Positions 9,791 through 18,802 of a DNA stretch of 64,000 nucleotides are shown piece after piece. Origin of the DNA: Saccharopolyspora galaxeae (GTDB lineage: Bacteria; Actinomycetota; Actinomycetes; Mycobacteriales; Pseudonocardiaceae). The first letter of the stretch is position 1, and each line of letters opens with the position of its first letter. Location: assembly GCF_016526145.1 (NCBI RefSeq), contig NZ_JADDUE010000003.1, positions 535,434 to 599,433 on the forward strand, read 5' to 3'. The position numbers and the translations under genes were made by a program. The notes under the pieces were generated by a model. It was not told where the DNA came from. It did not search any database and was given only the letters and a program-made list of their open reading frames with translations.

Positions 9791-10225
9791 CTAGTCCGCC
9801 GGATCGTCGGTTTCGGCTGTTTCCGCTGCTTCGGCGGGAGACGGCTCCGAACGGTCCGCGGCCGGTTGGACGTTGAGCTGGATCCGCGGGTTGCCGGTGT
9901 AAGCGCGGGTCTGCTCCGGAGTCAGGTGGTCGGCGATCAAGCCCCACGGGACCTTGCCGCCAGCGGACGGGTAGCGCATCCAGACGGCGTACTCGTCGGC
10001 TTCGGTGAGCGGGAAGGTCACCGGCGGGGCGCTCGCGGCCGCGGTCTCCGACTCGGTTTTGGACCGGGTCTCGGCCTCGGCGATCTCCAGGTCCCAGAGC
10101 GCGGTCTTGCGCAGCACCTCGGCCGCCTCGGCGTCGATCCCGGACGCGAGCGGGAACCAGTCGAACGCTCCGTTCGCCCACGCCCAGATGTGCACGTCGA
10201 AACGCACGTCGTCCTGCACGGCCAT
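9791..10225 (-). CDS. Conserved hypothetical protein, soluble
   Basis: 144 aa. I do not recognise a named family. Features: a Trp-rich N-terminal core (RFDVHIWAWANGAFDWFPLASG), a middle segment with DEYAVWMRYPSAGGKVPWGLIADHL and TRAYTGNPRIQLNV, and an acidic Ala/Glu tail. No signal peptide or membrane segment. The ATG at 10225 is preceded by GGAGGTG about 10 bases upstream; a GTG four codons earlier is less likely. It occupies the position downstream of pgsA where mycobacteria have the PIM acyltransferase and pimA. Confidence 0.7.
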   Translation of the reverse strand: MAVQDDVRFDVHIWAWANGAFDWFPLASGIDAEAAEVLRKTALWDLEIAEAETRSKTESETAAASAPPVTFPLTEADEYAVWMRYPSAGGKVPWGLIADHLTPEQTRAYTGNPRIQLNVQPAADRSEPSPAEAAETAETDDPAD

Positions 10226-10383
10226 TGAGCTGCCCACCTCCGGCTGATCGCCGCTGCTGAAACCGGTGCGAGCCTACGACAGCGAACCCAGGAACCTCCC
10301 CCAGGCCGACCGGCCGAACAGCAACGCGCGAACGGCACTTCACCTGGTCCGGCAGCGAAGAAACTGGAGCGCGAGGGCGAGGC

Positions 10384-10977
10384 TCAAGCGCGCGCGGCGG
10401 TGGCGAGGCGCTGCACGACCGTGACGATCGAGAGCACCGCCAGCACCCACACCGCGATGTCGAGCACGTACGGCACGCCAAGGCCGTGCAGTCCGGTGCC
10501 GATCAGGACGAACAGGAACCGCTCGGCCCGCTCGGCCAGCCCGCCGTTCGCGCGCAGCCCGTTCGCCTCCGCGCGGGCCTTCACGTACGAGATCACCTGC
10601 GCGCACACCAGGCACAGCAGCAGCCCCGCTCCGAGCGGCCGGTCGCCGTCGACCACCAGCGCCCACCACACCAGCGAGCCGAACAGCGCTCCGTCGGCGA
10701 TCCGGTCGCAGCTGGCGTCGAGCACGCCGCCGAAGGTGCTGGCCTTGCCGCCCGCGCGGGCCATCGCGCCGTCGAGCACGTCGAACAGCAGGAACACCGC
10801 GACCACGACGGTTCCGAGGAACAACCGGCCGCGGGGGAAGAACCACAGCGCGGAAGCGACGCTGGCGGAAGTCCCCAGCACCGTCACGACGTTCGGCGAG
10901 AGCCCCAGCCGGACGAGCCCGGCGCCGACCGGATCAGTCCACCGGGAAACCGAGCTCCGCGCGAATATGTTGAGCAT
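10384..10977 (-). CDS. pgsA: Phosphatidylinositol phosphate synthase (CDP-alcohol phosphotransferase)
   Basis: 197 aa from the ATG at 10977; another ATG at 11013 would add 12 residues and neither has a strong ribosome site. The CDP-alcohol phosphotransferase signature D-x2-DG-x2-AR-x8-G-x3-D-x3-D is present in FDVLDGAMARAGGKASTFGGVLDASCDRIAD. Several membrane helices follow. The actinobacterial enzyme joins CDP-diacylglycerol and inositol 1-phosphate, the first step toward phosphatidylinositol and PIMs. Assignment to this branch rather than PGP synthase rests on the thrS-HIT-pgsA neighbourhood. Confidence 0.85.
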   Translation of the reverse strand: MLNIFARSSVSRWTDPVGAGLVRLGLSPNVVTVLGTSASVASALWFFPRGRLFLGTVVVAVFLLFDVLDGAMARAGGKASTFGGVLDASCDRIADGALFGSLVWWALVVDGDRPLGAGLLLCLVCAQVISYVKARAEANGLRANGGLAERAERFLFVLIGTGLHGLGVPYVLDIAVWVLAVLSIVTVVQRLATAARA

Positions 10978-11177
10978 CGCCTGTACTGCCGCTGCCTCGT
11001 CCACCGTGTCCATCGCACCGCCTGGTGCACTCCGAGATTAGCCGCCTTGATCGCAGCGGCGCGCAACCAGGCGGCCGCAGCGGCACCCGAAGTGATCGGC
11101 CGCACACCGGGAATGCCCGGGCCGCCATCGGCGTTGGGCCAACCGGAACGTACTCCGGATCCCCCCGAGGAGGACTC

Positions 11178-11720
11178 ATGAGCTCTGCCGCCCAGATCCC
11201 CGGCTACGCCGTCGGCACCTACGACATCGACAGCGTGCACTCCGACGTCGAGTTCGCGCTGCGCCACCTCGGCGTCGGCCGGTCCCGCGGCCGGTTCGAC
11301 GGCTTCCGCGGCGAGATCGTCATCGCGGAGAACCCGCTGGACTCCACGGTGACCGCGGACATCGACCCCGCCACGATCAACACCGGCAACGCCGACCGCG
11401 ACGCGCACGTGCGCGGCAGCGACTTCCTCGACGTCGAAACCCACCCGAAGGCCGGGTTCCGCTCCACCGGCATCCGCCAGGACGGCGACGAGTACATCAT
11501 CGACGGTGAGTTCACCCTGCACGGCGTGACCAAGCCGGTCGCGCTGCAGGCCGAGCTGGGCGGGTTCACCGACGACGGCCAGGGCGGGACGCTGCTGGGC
11601 ATCTCGGCGGCCACCACGATCAACCGCACCGACTTCGGCGTCGGCCCGGAAGGCGGCGCCATGCTGGGCGAGAAGGTCAAGATCACCCTGGAGATCGAGG
11701 CCAACCTCCGCTCCCAGTGA
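11178..11720 (+). CDS. YceI-like family protein
   Basis: 180 aa. The YceI lipocalin-like fold is recognised from GTYDIDSVHSDVEFALRHLGVGRSRGRFDGFRGEI at the N-terminus and HGVTKPVALQAEL near residue 120, ending with FGVGPEGGAMLGEKVKITLEIEA. These proteins bind isoprenoid-like ligands. There is no signal peptide, so it is probably cytosolic, unlike the E. coli member. ATG at 11178 has GAGGAGG seven bases upstream. Oriented against the thrS-HIT-pgsA genes around it and followed by its own hairpin. Confidence 0.9.
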   Translation: MSSAAQIPGYAVGTYDIDSVHSDVEFALRHLGVGRSRGRFDGFRGEIVIAENPLDSTVTADIDPATINTGNADRDAHVRGSDFLDVETHPKAGFRSTGIRQDGDEYIIDGEFTLHGVTKPVALQAELGGFTDDGQGGTLLGISAATTINRTDFGVGPEGGAMLGEKVKITLEIEANLRSQ

Positions 11721-11728
11721 GCGGAAAC

Positions 11729-11769
11729 CGCGGCGGCCGAGAACGCGGGGTGCGCTCTCGGCCGCCGCG
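11729..11769 (+). terminator. Hairpin after the YceI gene
   Basis: A perfect 14-bp inverted repeat (CGCGGCGGCCGAGA / TCTCGGCCGCCGCG) with a 13-base loop starts 9 bases after the stop codon. Confidence 0.75.
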
Positions 11770-11780
11770 AGCACCCGATG

Positions 11781-11839
11781 TCCGGTTCTGAACAGATTTG
11801 CCCGATTCTCAACAGATCGCCCGGTTCTGAACAGATTTG
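11781..11839. promoter_or_regulatory. Triple direct repeat abutting the SDR gene start
   Basis: Three consecutive 19-20 bp copies (11781-11800, 11801-11819, 11820-11839) share the pattern CCSRTTCTSAACAGAT. Each contains TTCTGAACAGA or a one-base variant, itself an imperfect TCTG-N2-CAGA inverted repeat. The last copy ends at the ribosome site of the SDR gene. The regular spacing of nearly two helical turns suggests cooperative binding of a dimeric repressor. Confidence 0.65.
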
Positions 11840-11848
11840 GAGTGCTTA

Positions 11849-12574
11849 GTGAGCAGGACAGTCCTCGTGACCGGTGGTGGTAGCGGACTGGGGCGCGCCA
11901 TCGCGGCACGATTCGTCCAGGACTCCGACCGCGTCTACATCACCGGGCGCCGGACCGAGGTGCTGGAGCGCACCGCCCGCGAGCTCGGCGGCGATGCGCA
12001 CGCGCTGCCGTGCGACGGGATCGACCCGGACGCCGTCGAAAGCGCGGTGGCGCGCATCGACGGCGAAGTGGACGTGCTGGTCAACAACGCGGGCGGGAAC
12101 ACCGACTTCCGCGAGCCGGCGGGCGGCGGGCTGAAGGGCAGCCTGCACCGCTGGCGGGCCAACATCGACGCGAACCTCATCACCGCTGCGCTGATGACCG
12201 AGGCCTGCGACGACAAGCTCGCGAGCGGTGGCGCCGTGGTGCACATCGGGTCGGTCGGAGCCGATCAGGGCAGCGGTGCGTACGGCAGCGCCAAGGCGGC
12301 GCTGGCGTCCTACAGCGTCGGCCTGTCCAAGCAGCTCGGGCCGCGCGACATCACGTCCAACGTGGTGGCTCCCGGGTACATCCCGGACACCGAGTTCTTC
12401 GGCAGCGGGGTCTCGCAGGAGCGCCACGACCACCTCATCTCGCTGACCGCGCTGGGACGGCACGGCTTTCCGGACGAGATCGCCGGGGCGGTGCACTTCC
12501 TCGCGTCCGCGGATGCGCGGTTCATCACCGGCCAGGTCATCAATCCGAACGGCGGCGCCCGCACCACGCGCTGA
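11849..12574 (+). CDS. SDR family NAD(P)-dependent oxidoreductase
   Basis: 241 aa from the GTG at 11849 (GGAG six bases upstream). Classical short-chain dehydrogenase: cofactor loop TGGGSGLGRAIA (residues about 8-19), LVNNAGG, catalytic Ser in HIGSVGA, YGSAK for Tyr and Lys, and VAPGYIPDT. The end LASADARFITGQVINPNGGA is typical. TGRR after the second strand suggests NADP(H). Substrate unknown. The adjacent triple repeat implies dedicated regulation, but no regulator gene is next to it. Confidence 0.92.
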   Translation: MSRTVLVTGGGSGLGRAIAARFVQDSDRVYITGRRTEVLERTARELGGDAHALPCDGIDPDAVESAVARIDGEVDVLVNNAGGNTDFREPAGGGLKGSLHRWRANIDANLITAALMTEACDDKLASGGAVVHIGSVGADQGSGAYGSAKAALASYSVGLSKQLGPRDITSNVVAPGYIPDTEFFGSGVSQERHDHLISLTALGRHGFPDEIAGAVHFLASADARFITGQVINPNGGARTTR

Positions 12575-12585
12575 TGCGCCGGAAA

Positions 12586-12628
12586 GCGAAAAGGCCGGGA
12601 ACGCTCGTGCGCGTTCTCGGCCTTTCGC
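12586..12628. terminator. Bidirectional hairpin between the convergent SDR and HIT genes
   Basis: GCGAAAAGGCCGGGAACGC (12586-12604) pairs with GCGTTCTCGGCCTTTCGC (12611-12628) with a couple of mismatches. It sits exactly between two convergent stop codons and can serve both strands. Confidence 0.8.
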
Positions 12629-12629
12629 G

Positions 12630-13289
12630 TCAGTTCAGCAGTTCGCCGCTTCCGGAGTTCCAGGCGTCGGCCAGCAGCTTGCGGGTGTCGCCGAGCAGCT
12701 GCGGCAGAACCTTGGTGTGCCCGATGACCGGCATGAAGTTCGAGTCGCCGCCCCAGCGCGGCACCACGTGCTGGTGCAGGTGCGCAGCGATCCCCGCGCC
12801 GGCCACAGGACCCTGGTTGAGCCCGATGTTGAACCCGTGCGGCGCGGAAACCCCGCGGATCACCCGCATCGCCTGCTGGGTGAACGCCGCGACCGCGGCC
12901 GTCTCCTCGACGGTGAGATCCGTGTAGTCGGCGACGTGCCGGTACGGCAGCACCATCAGGTGCCCCGGGTTGTACGGGTACAGGTTCAGGATCGCGAAGA
13001 CGAGCTCGTCACGGGCCACGATCAGCGTCTCGTCGTCCGGCAGGCCCGAATCGAGCAGCCCGCAGAACGGGCAACCCTCGCTGGTCTCGCCCGCCGGCTT
13101 GTTCTCGCCCTGGATGTAGGCCAGCCGGTGCGGCGTCCACAGCCGCTGCAGCGCGTCCGGGATACCGATGCCCTGCTGCTCGGAGAACTGGACACCGGTG
13201 TCGTCGAGCGAACCGGTGTCCTCGGGCGGACCACCTTCGCCGCGCGGGCCGCCCGCGGAAGTCTCGCCGCTCATCCCGGACTCGCTCAC
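12630..13289 (-). CDS. HIT family protein (diadenosine tetraphosphate phosphorylase-like)
   Basis: 219 aa. Zinc-binding CPFCGLL near residue 80, [18 protein letters not shown], and the histidine triad [10 protein letters not shown] near residue 170. Homologues in this position (Rv2613c) are Ap4A phosphorylases. The GTG at 13289 overlaps the thrS stop codon and has GGAG five bases upstream, so it was preferred over the ATG at 13274. The first 55 residues are a Gly/Glu-rich extension without a motif. Coupled to thrS. Confidence 0.9.
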   Translation of the reverse strand: MSESGMSGETSAGGPRGEGGPPEDTGSLDDTGVQFSEQQGIGIPDALQRLWTPHRLAYIQGENKPAGETSEGCPFCGLLDSGLPDDETLIVARDELVFAILNLYPYNPGHLMVLPYRHVADYTDLTVEETAAVAAFTQQAMRVIRGVSAPHGFNIGLNQGPVAGAGIAAHLHQHVVPRWGGDSNFMPVIGHTKVLPQLLGDTRKLLADAWNSGSGELLN

Positions 13290-15349
13290 GCCAGCTCCGC
13301 CTGGAAGGTCTCCGCGGACGGTGAGGTGTTGTCCCGGCGATCCACCCAGCGGCTCAGCGCGGCCACCGCGTCGGCGACCGGCACCGCGTTGATCTGGGAG
13401 CCGTCGCGGAACCGGAACGACACCGCGTCCGCCTCCACGTCCTTGCCGCCCGCCAGCAGCAGGAACGGCACCTTCTGCGTGGTGTGGGTGCGGATCTTCT
13501 TCTGCATCCGGTCGTCGCCGTGGTCCACCTCGGCGCGGATTCCCTTGGCGCGCAACGCCTTCACCACACCGTCCAGGTGCTCGGCGTGCTCGTCGGCGAT
13601 CGGGATGCCCATCGCCTGCACCGGCGAGAGCCACGCCGGGAACGCGCCCGCGTAGTGCTCGGTGAGCACGCCGAAGAACCGCTCGATCGAACCGAACAGC
13701 GCCCGGTGGATCTTGATCGGCCGCTGCTTGGAACCGTCCGGCGCGGTGAACTCCAGGTCGAACAGCTCGGGCAGGTGGTAGTCGACCTGGATGGTCGACA
13801 TCTGCCAGCTGCGGCCCAGCGCGTCCTTGGCCTGCACGGAGATCTTCGGGCCGTAGAACGCCGCGCCGCCAGGGTCCGGCACCAGCTCCAGGCCGGAGGA
13901 CTCGGCGGCTTCGCGCAGCGCCTCGGTGGCCACCCGCCAGCTCTCGTCGTCGCCGACGTACTTCTCCTCGTTGCGGGTGGACAGCTCCAGGTAGAAGTCC
14001 TCGAGGCCGTAGTCGCGCAGCAGGTCCAGCACGAACGTCAGCAGCGACTTCAGCTCGTCCTGCAACTGCTCGGGCATGCAGTAGATGTGCGCGTCGTCCT
14101 GGGTCATGCCGCGCACCCGGGTCAGCCCGTGCACCACGCCGGACTTCTCGTAGCGGTACACCGAGCCGAACTCGAACAGTCGCAGCGGCAGCTCCCGGTA
14201 GGACCGGCCGCGGGAGCGGTAGATCAGGTTGTGGAACGGGCAGTTCATCGGCTTCAGGTAGTAGTCCTGGCCGGGCTTGCGGACCTCGCCGTTCTCGTCG
14301 CGTTCCTCGTCGAGGTGCATCGCCGGGAACATGCCGTCCTTGTACCAGCTCAAGTGCCCGGAGGTCTCGAACAGCGTGCTCTTGGTGATGTGCGGGCTGT
14401 TCACGAACTCGTAGCCGGCGGCCTCGTGCCTGCGCCGCGAGTAGTCCTCCAGCTCGCGGCGGATGATGCCGCCCTTGGGGTGGAACACCGGCAGGCCGGA
14501 ACCGACCTCCTCCGGGAAGGAGAACAGGTCCAGCTCGGCGCCGAGCTTGCGGTGGTCGCGGCGCTCCGCCTCGGCCAGCCACTCCAGGTGCTCGGCCATG
14601 GCCTCCTTGGATTCCCACGCGGTGCCGTAGACCCGCTGCAACTGCCGGTTGCTCTGGTCACCGCGCCAGTAGGCGGCGGCGACGCGGGTGAGCCGGAACG
14701 CCGGGATGAACCGGGTGTGCGGCACGTGCGGGCCGCGGCAGAGGTCGCCCCAGACCACCTCGCCGTGCCGGTCGACGTTGTCGTAGACGGTCAGCTCGCC
14801 CGCGCCGACCTCCATGACCTCGCTGGTGTCCACCTCGTCGGCGGCGGACTTGAGGTCCACCAGCTCCAGCTTGTACGGCTCGGCGGCGAGCTCCTGCCTG
14901 GCGGCCTCGATCGAGTCCAGGCGGCGGCGGGAGAACTTCTGCCCGGACTTGATGATCTGCTTCATGCGCTTTTCCAGCGCCTGCACGTCGTCCGGGGTGA
15001 ACGGGCGGTCCACGTCGAAGTCGTAGTAGAAGCCGTCCTTGACCGGCGGGCCGATGCCGAGCTTGGCGTCCGGGAACTGCTGCTGCACGGCCTGGGCGAG
15101 CACGTGCGCGGCGGAGTGCCGGATGACGCTGCGGCCTGCTTCGGTGTCGGCGGGGACCGCTTCGACTTCGACGTCGGATTCCGGCACCCATGCCAGATCC
15201 CGCAGCTCGCCGTCGGCGTCGCGGACCACGATGATCGCCTGCGGCCCCTGGGAAGGCAGGCCCGCTTCGAGTACGGCCGAACCGGCCGTAGTGCCCGCCG
15301 GGACCTTCACCCTGGCGACCTGCTGGGCTTCGGACGGCTGAACGGACAC
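13286..15349 (-). CDS. thrS: Threonyl-tRNA synthetase
   Basis: 687 aa, full length. N-terminal TGS domain ([17 protein letters not shown]), editing domain with [11 protein letters not shown] and CRGPHVPHT, class II core with [49 protein letters not shown] and [17 protein letters not shown], and the anticodon-binding domain at the end. Charges tRNA-Thr. First gene of the thrS-HIT pair. No T-box elements were recognised in the 130 bases upstream. Confidence 0.97.
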   Translation of the reverse strand: MSVQPSEAQQVARVKVPAGTTAGSAVLEAGLPSQGPQAIIVVRDADGELRDLAWVPESDVEVEAVPADTEAGRSVIRHSAAHVLAQAVQQQFPDAKLGIGPPVKDGFYYDFDVDRPFTPDDVQALEKRMKQIIKSGQKFSRRRLDSIEAARQELAAEPYKLELVDLKSAADEVDTSEVMEVGAGELTVYDNVDRHGEVVWGDLCRGPHVPHTRFIPAFRLTRVAAAYWRGDQSNRQLQRVYGTAWESKEAMAEHLEWLAEAERRDHRKLGAELDLFSFPEEVGSGLPVFHPKGGIIRRELEDYSRRRHEAAGYEFVNSPHITKSTLFETSGHLSWYKDGMFPAMHLDEERDENGEVRKPGQDYYLKPMNCPFHNLIYRSRGRSYRELPLRLFEFGSVYRYEKSGVVHGLTRVRGMTQDDAHIYCMPEQLQDELKSLLTFVLDLLRDYGLEDFYLELSTRNEEKYVGDDESWRVATEALREAAESSGLELVPDPGGAAFYGPKISVQAKDALGRSWQMSTIQVDYHLPELFDLEFTAPDGSKQRPIKIHRALFGSIERFFGVLTEHYAGAFPAWLSPVQAMGIPIADEHAEHLDGVVKALRAKGIRAEVDHGDDRMQKKIRTHTTQKVPFLLLAGGKDVEADAVSFRFRDGSQINAVPVADAVAALSRWVDRRDNTSPSAETFQAELA

Positions 15350-15481
15350 GATGACTCCTCGTCGCGGGGTTCGTCGGTTGCTGACGGGTGCGGCTGCGCG
15401 CGGTGACTCCGTCCGCCCGATGCTATCGGCTGCCCGCCACCCGGTTCGCGCCCCTGCCCGGCGCGGACGGCGCCGGTTTCG

Positions 15482-17593
15482 TCAGCGCAGACCGCTGTCG
15501 ATGATCGCGGCTTCGATCTCCATCGCGGAGGCCAGTCCGCCTGTGCAGGGGCCGACCACGCCGTGCACGCCGAGCCGGTGCAGCCGGTTCGCCTGTTGTT
15601 TCGTGTGCACGCTGTTGGCGATCACCGGCAGGCCGAGCAGCTCGGCGGTGCCGACCAGGCTGCGCACCAGGTGCTCGTCCAGCGGATCCGGTCCGTCCGG
15701 CGCGGCGAAGCTGTCCAGGAACCCGCCGGACAGCCGCACCGCGCGCAACGGCAGACTGCGCAGCCGGGCGGCTTCGCGGGTGTCCCTGCCGAAGTCGTAG
15801 ACCGCCAGCCGCAGCCCCATCTCGTCGAAGATCTCCAGCGCGTCCACCGGGTCGCCGTGCTGGTCGAACAGCGCGGCCTCGGGCACCCCGATGACCAGCT
15901 TGTCGGCGGGCAGCCCGGTCTCGCGCAGGATGCGCCGCATGTCGCCGACCAGTTCCGGGTCGTGCAGCTGCCGCGCGGAAAGGCCCACGGCGGCCACCGG
16001 CGAGCGGTCGCCGAACCGCTCCCGCCAGTGCGCCGCGTGCGCGCAGACCCGCTCCAGCGCCCAGATGCCGAGCCGGGTGATCATCCCGGTCTCCTCGGCC
16101 AGCTCCAGGAAATCCGCCGCGTCCAGCTCACCCAGCTCCGGGTGGTCCCAGCGCACGTGGGCCTCCACGCCGACGAGGTTGCCGCTGCCGACGTACTCCA
16201 CCGGCCGGTACTCGATGTAGAGCTCTTCGTCGTCGAGCGCGCTCGGCATCGACGCCGACAGGCGGAACCGCCGCCGCGCGGCCGCGTTGTGCTCGGGGTC
16301 GAACAGCGCCCACTGCGCCCGGCCGTCGTTCTTCGCCCGGTACAGCGTGATGTCGGCGTCGGAGAGCAGTTCGTCCGGCCCGGTGTCGGTCACCGCGGTC
16401 TCGACCACGCCGACGCTGGCCGATGCGGTGAGCTGGTGGCCGCGGATGGAGACCGGCTCGGTGATCGCCGCCAGCAGCTGCTCGACCAGCTCCACCAGCC
16501 GGGCCGCGCCCCGCGAATCCTTCAGCAGCACCACGAACTCGTCGCCGCCCATCCGCGCGGCCAGCCCATCCTCGGCCAGCACCATGACCTGCAGCCGCTG
16601 GGCGACCGCGCGCAGCAGCTCGTCGCCTATCGGGTGGCCGAGGCTGTCGTTGATCGCCTTGAAGCCGTCCAGGTCGAAGTAGCACAGCCCGACCCGGCGC
16701 CCCGGGTGCGTCGGATCCAGCGCCTGGTCCAGCGTGGTCTTGAGCTGCGTGCGGTTCGCCAGTCCGGTCAGCGGGTCCAGGGTGGCCTGCCTGCGGAACT
16801 GCTCCTCGAGCATGTGCCGCTGGGTGATGTCCTCGTAGAGCACCACCTGGTAGTCCGGCTCGCCGTCGGAATCGCGCACCAGCGATGCGGACAACCGGGT
16901 CCAGATGTGCGCGCCGTCCGGGCCGCTGCACCGCGTCTCGGCCTGGAACCGGTCCACATCGCCCGCGGCCAGCGCGGCCACGTTCTCGGCCAGCTCCGGT
17001 AGCCACTTGCGGTCGACCAGGTCGAACACGCGGCGCCCGACCACTGCCTCGCACACCGACTCGAAGATGCGCTCCAGCGGGGAGTTGACCTCTTCGACGG
17101 TGCCGTCCAGCGCGACGATCGCGATGCCCAGCGCCGAAGAGGTGAACACCGCGCGGAACCGCGCCTCGCTCGCGCGCAGCGCCTCCTCGGCCGAGTCCCG
17201 TGCCTGCAGCACCGCCCGCTTGATGACTTCCTGCTCGTCCAAGGTCTGCTCGCGCAGTTGCCCCGCGTAGCCCGCGGCCACCGAACCCAGCACGAGCGGC
17301 GACCGGACGGGCCCCGTCGGCTGCCCGTCGAGGGGTTCCGGCAGCTGATCGCCGAGCATCCACAGCGTGCGCTCCAGCGCGGCCGGGTTGGTGAAGTGCA
17401 CCCGCACCAGCCGCTCGCCCAGCTCCCCGGCGGCCGCGGCCACCGCGTCGGTGTCCGGTGCGGACAGCAGCGCGTCGAGATGTCCGGCCAGGAAGGACTC
17501 GATGTCGCTGCGCGCCAGCGGCACGTAGCTGGTCCGGATGATCTCGCGGGTCCAGCGGCGGACGAACTCGGCCCGTTCCGGGGAAGGGTTCAC
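15482..17593 (-). CDS. PAS-GGDEF protein with degenerate EAL domain (c-di-GMP signalling)
   Basis: 703 aa, no membrane segments. An N-terminal helical domain (1-130) is followed by PAS (about 140-265, ARFRAVFTSSALGIAIVALDG), GGDEF (about 275-430, intact MGGDEF motif; no RxxD inhibitory site five residues before it) and an EAL-like domain (430-695). In the latter, key positions are changed: EAL is EAH, VNLS is VGLS, LDDFGTG is VYDFGRD, KID is RLS, and AEGVE is ANSVH. So synthesis of c-di-GMP looks possible and hydrolysis unlikely. The ATG overlaps the stop of the upstream methyltransferase (ATGA). Confidence 0.9.
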   Translation of the reverse strand: MNPSPERAEFVRRWTREIIRTSYVPLARSDIESFLAGHLDALLSAPDTDAVAAAAGELGERLVRVHFTNPAALERTLWMLGDQLPEPLDGQPTGPVRSPLVLGSVAAGYAGQLREQTLDEQEVIKRAVLQARDSAEEALRASEARFRAVFTSSALGIAIVALDGTVEEVNSPLERIFESVCEAVVGRRVFDLVDRKWLPELAENVAALAAGDVDRFQAETRCSGPDGAHIWTRLSASLVRDSDGEPDYQVVLYEDITQRHMLEEQFRRQATLDPLTGLANRTQLKTTLDQALDPTHPGRRVGLCYFDLDGFKAINDSLGHPIGDELLRAVAQRLQVMVLAEDGLAARMGGDEFVVLLKDSRGAARLVELVEQLLAAITEPVSIRGHQLTASASVGVVETAVTDTGPDELLSDADITLYRAKNDGRAQWALFDPEHNAAARRRFRLSASMPSALDDEELYIEYRPVEYVGSGNLVGVEAHVRWDHPELGELDAADFLELAEETGMITRLGIWALERVCAHAAHWRERFGDRSPVAAVGLSARQLHDPELVGDMRRILRETGLPADKLVIGVPEAALFDQHGDPVDALEIFDEMGLRLAVYDFGRDTREAARLRSLPLRAVRLSGGFLDSFAAPDGPDPLDEHLVRSLVGTAELLGLPVIANSVHTKQQANRLHRLGVHGVVGPCTGGLASAMEIEAAIIDSGLR

Positions 17594-18423
17594 CTCGGGT
17601 CACCCGCGTTTCCGCGGCCGCTTCGCTTGCGCGCGACGACGCCGTGCATGAGCGATTCCTCCGGGCGCTCTGGATCGTCCTCAGTGGATTCCGGCGGCCA
17701 TTCGGGGACGGGCACCAGGCCGGGTTCGACCGGTTCGAACCCGCCCAGCAGTCCGGTGAGTTCGGCGCGTCCGCGCGCGACCATTCCGGGCAAGCCGTCG
17801 AAGCGGATGGCGGTGATCCGCGCGGCCGATTCCGGCGCGACATCGGCGGCCAGGTGCGACAGGCACAGCAGGCTGCCCGGCGCGATCCGGTCGTAGTAGT
17901 CGCGCAGCGCCTTGTGCGGTTCCAGCTCGTCCGGGACGAACTCCAGCACCGAGGCCAGGATCAGGCCGATGGGCTCGCTGAACCGCAGCAGCCGGGTGAC
18001 CGGCTCCGCGTGCAGCACCGACTGCACGTCGAGCAGGTCGGCGTGCACCGCGTCGGCGCGATCGTCGCCTTCCAGGATCGTGCGCCCGTGCGCCACGGCG
18101 ACCGGATCGTTGTCCACGTAGACCACGCGCGCCCGCGGTTCGGCTTGCAGCGCGACCTCGTGGACGTTGCCGAGCGTGGGGATGCCGGAGCCGAGGTCCA
18201 GGAACTGCCGCACGCCTCGGCGCAGGCAGTAGTGCACCGCGCGATGCAGGAAGATCCGGTTGTGCCGGGCCAGGTGCCGCGCCCGCGGCTCCGCGTGCAG
18301 CAGCTTGCGCACCAGCGCGCGGTCGACGGCGAAGTTGTGCGCACCGCCGAGGCAGTAGTCGTAGCACCGCGCCACGCTGGGTCGTTCGAGGTCAGCACCC
18401 AGCCCTTCCGGCCGCTGGTGCAT
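17590..18423 (-). CDS. SAM-dependent methyltransferase, DUF574 (Methyltransf_19) family
   Basis: 277 aa. Family marks: PSVARCYDYCLGGAHNFAVDRALV, HNRIFLHRAVHYCLRRGVRQFLDLGSGIPTLGNVHEVA (SAM site), RVVYVDNDPVAVAHG, and LDVQSVL. This family is greatly expanded in actinomycetes and often paired with regulators; substrates are mostly unknown. It is translationally coupled to the downstream GGDEF protein, which points to joint function. An Arg/Gly-rich tail ends the protein. Confidence 0.9.
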   Translation of the reverse strand: MHQRPEGLGADLERPSVARCYDYCLGGAHNFAVDRALVRKLLHAEPRARHLARHNRIFLHRAVHYCLRRGVRQFLDLGSGIPTLGNVHEVALQAEPRARVVYVDNDPVAVAHGRTILEGDDRADAVHADLLDVQSVLHAEPVTRLLRFSEPIGLILASVLEFVPDELEPHKALRDYYDRIAPGSLLCLSHLAADVAPESAARITAIRFDGLPGMVARGRAELTGLLGGFEPVEPGLVPVPEWPPESTEDDPERPEESLMHGVVARKRSGRGNAGDPR

Positions 18424-18802
18424 CGTGGCCTCCTGCTGACGGTTTCGGTGCAGGCGAACTCGCGGAAGTAGGTAGCGCCTGCTGCTGCGCTCGTTCCAAG
18501 CAACCTACGAAAGACGGTACTGCACAAGATCGTCATCGGGTACGCCCGGCAGCGCCGCTCGTGATCGTACTGTGACCCTCCGCGTTCGGTAACCCGCCGC
18601 CGTGCGGCTTGTGGACCGAACCGTGCAGCGGCGCCTATGAGGCTTCTCACCGTCCGTATACCGGGATCGGCGGTTAGGGCAACCTAAGCTGGAAGTGTCG
18701 GGCAGCGCCCGGCCCCGGCAGCGCCGCCGGCCGGCCGGAAGCGCGCCCGGACGCCGGGCGATCCCGGCGTGCGATTTCGGAATCCGAGCAGGAGGAACTT
18801 GC
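18424..18802. promoter_or_regulatory. Divergent promoter region between the DUF574 methyltransferase and fprA
   Basis: No gene is supported in these 379 bases. It should hold promoters for both divergent units. The only recognisable site is the iron-box-like palindrome at 18669-18687. Confidence 0.5.
18669..18687. promoter_or_regulatory. IdeR/DmdR iron-box-like site upstream of fprA
   Basis: The 19 bases match the DtxR/IdeR consensus TTAGGTTAGGCTAACCTAA at 14 positions by eye (core GGTTAGG..AACCTAA). It lies about 115 bases upstream of the fprA start, so iron-dependent control of this ferredoxin reductase is plausible. Confidence 0.55.

Noticed and set aside
15350..15481. T-box leader for thrS
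   Set aside because: No T-box core or specifier-loop pattern could be found in the short leader.
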